DNA from: JAIOTG01 sp964644045
GTDB taxonomy: Bacteria; Patescibacteriota; Patescibacteriia; Patescibacteriales; JAGXOH01
Length of the DNA: 5,122 nt
Direction of reading: 5' to 3'
Assembly: GCA_964644045.1 (NCBI GenBank)
Contig: CAZXUK010000042.1
Coordinates: 1 to 5,122 of the forward strand
Shown here: positions 4,655-5,122 of the stretch, one piece after another
Numbering within the stretch: position 1 is the first letter of the stretch
How the letters are laid out: each line of letters starts with the position of its first letter
Program-made: the position numbers and the translations under genes
Notes under the pieces: generated by a model
The model's database searches: none
What the model saw: the letters and a program-made list of their open reading frames with translations, nothing else
Told to the model about the DNA's origin: nothing

Positions 4655-5122
4655 ATGAAGAGAAGAGCTTTAATCATTTTGATAATTGTTTTGGGAGTGA
4701 TGGGAGGTTTGGCTTTTTGGTGGGAGAGGAGTTTGGCTCCGGCTCCTCAGGATAAGCCCTTCCCTCAAGAAGAAGCCCGTAATTCCTCAGAGGGCGAGAT
4801 TGGCGGTTTTCGGGAATGTGTTAAGGCCGGAAATCCGGTCATGGAGAGCTATCCGCGCCAGTGCCGAAGCCGGGATAGCAAAACTTTTACTGAAGAGGCT
4901 TGTACTTATCCGGAGGAAGGAGGTATTTTGACTTTGGCTGATGCGCGAGAGATAGCCGAGCAAAGCGAATGCGGAGATCGTTTGACAGGTGAGTATTTTT
5001 GTAATGAAAACTCCGGAACTTGGTGGCTTGACCTTGATATTGACAAGGAAGGTTGTAATCCGGCCTGCGTGGTTGATGTGGTTAGTCGGGAAGCGGAGAT
5101 TAATTGGAGGTGTACGGGCTTG
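4655..5122 (+). CDS. Cysteine-rich exported protein with GNPVMESYPRQC motif and PepSY-like domain, 3' partial
   Basis: The frame runs from ATG 4655 to the right edge without a stop (156 codons visible). An N-terminal MKRR plus a hydrophobic stretch (about 5-23) is a signal anchor or signal peptide; no lipobox cysteine follows. Next come a Pro/Glu-rich linker, the motif FRECVKAGNPVMESYPRQC with KTFTEEAC (about 52-83), and a second domain (about 90-155) with LTLADAREIA, TWWLDLDI, CNPACVVDV and INWRCTG. There are eight cysteines (55, 70, 83, 106, 116, 134, 138, 153), which suggests disulfides outside the membrane. The second domain can be read as PepSY-like: a helix LxxAxxIA, then strands ending VVDVxxxEAEI. 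Related proteins that I recall end shortly after WRCTG, so little may be missing. Function unknown. Confidence 0.85.
   Translation, partial: MKRRALIILIIVLGVMGGLAFWWERSLAPAPQDKPFPQEEARNSSEGEIGGFRECVKAGNPVMESYPRQCRSRDSKTFTEEACTYPEEGGILTLADAREIAEQSECGDRLTGEYFCNENSGTWWLDLDIDKEGCNPACVVDVVSREAEINWRCTGL

Noticed and set aside
4417..4677. Minus-strand open frame across the ZIP 3' end and the next gene's start
   Set aside because: Its Lys/Arg/Pro-rich sequence is the complement of hydrophobic coding, and it would overlap two better-supported genes and a promoter.
1..5122. Alternative genetic code (UGA recoded), as in some Patescibacteria
   Set aside because: All real frames are intact with the standard code, all four visible stops are TAA, and there are no in-frame TGA codons.
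1..5122. CRISPR array, insertion sequence, tRNA or riboswitch
   Set aside because: No short-spaced identical repeats, transposase, terminal inverted repeats or cloverleaf were seen; the only intergenic stretch above 100 bases (1967-2127) is explained by the terminator and lexA control region.

Overview
The window looks like a piece of a small, AT-rich Candidatus Patescibacteria (CPR) genome, most likely Parcubacteria. This is an inference from protein content: a secreted C39-like peptidase with paired 'NGEAWY...YxLGRP...AFxxMRxLxxG' repeats, a cysteine-rich exported protein with the 'C-x4-GNPVMESYPRQC' and 'TWWxDLDI...CNPACVV...INWRCTG' motifs, and a large surface protein of FnIII-like repeats plus a helical module seen in that group. 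All these are patterns I recall from CPR proteins; no search was run. The standard genetic code is used, and all four visible stop codons are TAA.

Layout. Positions 1-1966 (+) hold the 3' part of a large multidomain extracellular protein: three FnIII-like repeats with acidic loops, a Gly/Ser linker, an Ig-like domain, an acidic segment, three alpha-helical repeats and a C-terminal calcium-binding tail. It ends at a strong hairpin terminator (1987-2019). A 161-base gap then carries an exact DnaA-box-like 9-mer and a good sigma70-type promoter lying inside a concentric palindrome, leading to lexA (2128-2739, +). lexA runs convergently into a secreted C39-like cysteine peptidase (2754-3830, -); both stop codons sit inside one perfect 12-bp stem with a GAAA loop. 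The peptidase diverges, across only 33 bases, from a ZIP-family metal transporter (3864-4601, +). After a 53-base gap with its own promoter comes the cysteine-rich exported protein (4655 to the right edge, 3' end cut off).

How the genes relate. Three of the five encode envelope or extracellular proteins, one a metal importer and one the SOS repressor, so this is a set of mostly single-gene transcription units rather than one pathway. No visible start codon has a Shine-Dalgarno sequence, and three of the four genes with visible starts have a predicted leader of about 15 nt or less.

The most interesting signals are the lexA control region (TTC/GAA half-sites at exact 11-bp spacing, unlike the GAAC-N4-GTTC box its recognition helix would suggest), the symmetric convergent-stop hairpin, the probable bidirectional promoter, the ZIP protein that seems to have lost its second metal site, and the PepSY-like reading of the cysteine-rich protein. 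I found no clear new multi-gene system, CRISPR array, RNA gene or mobile element.
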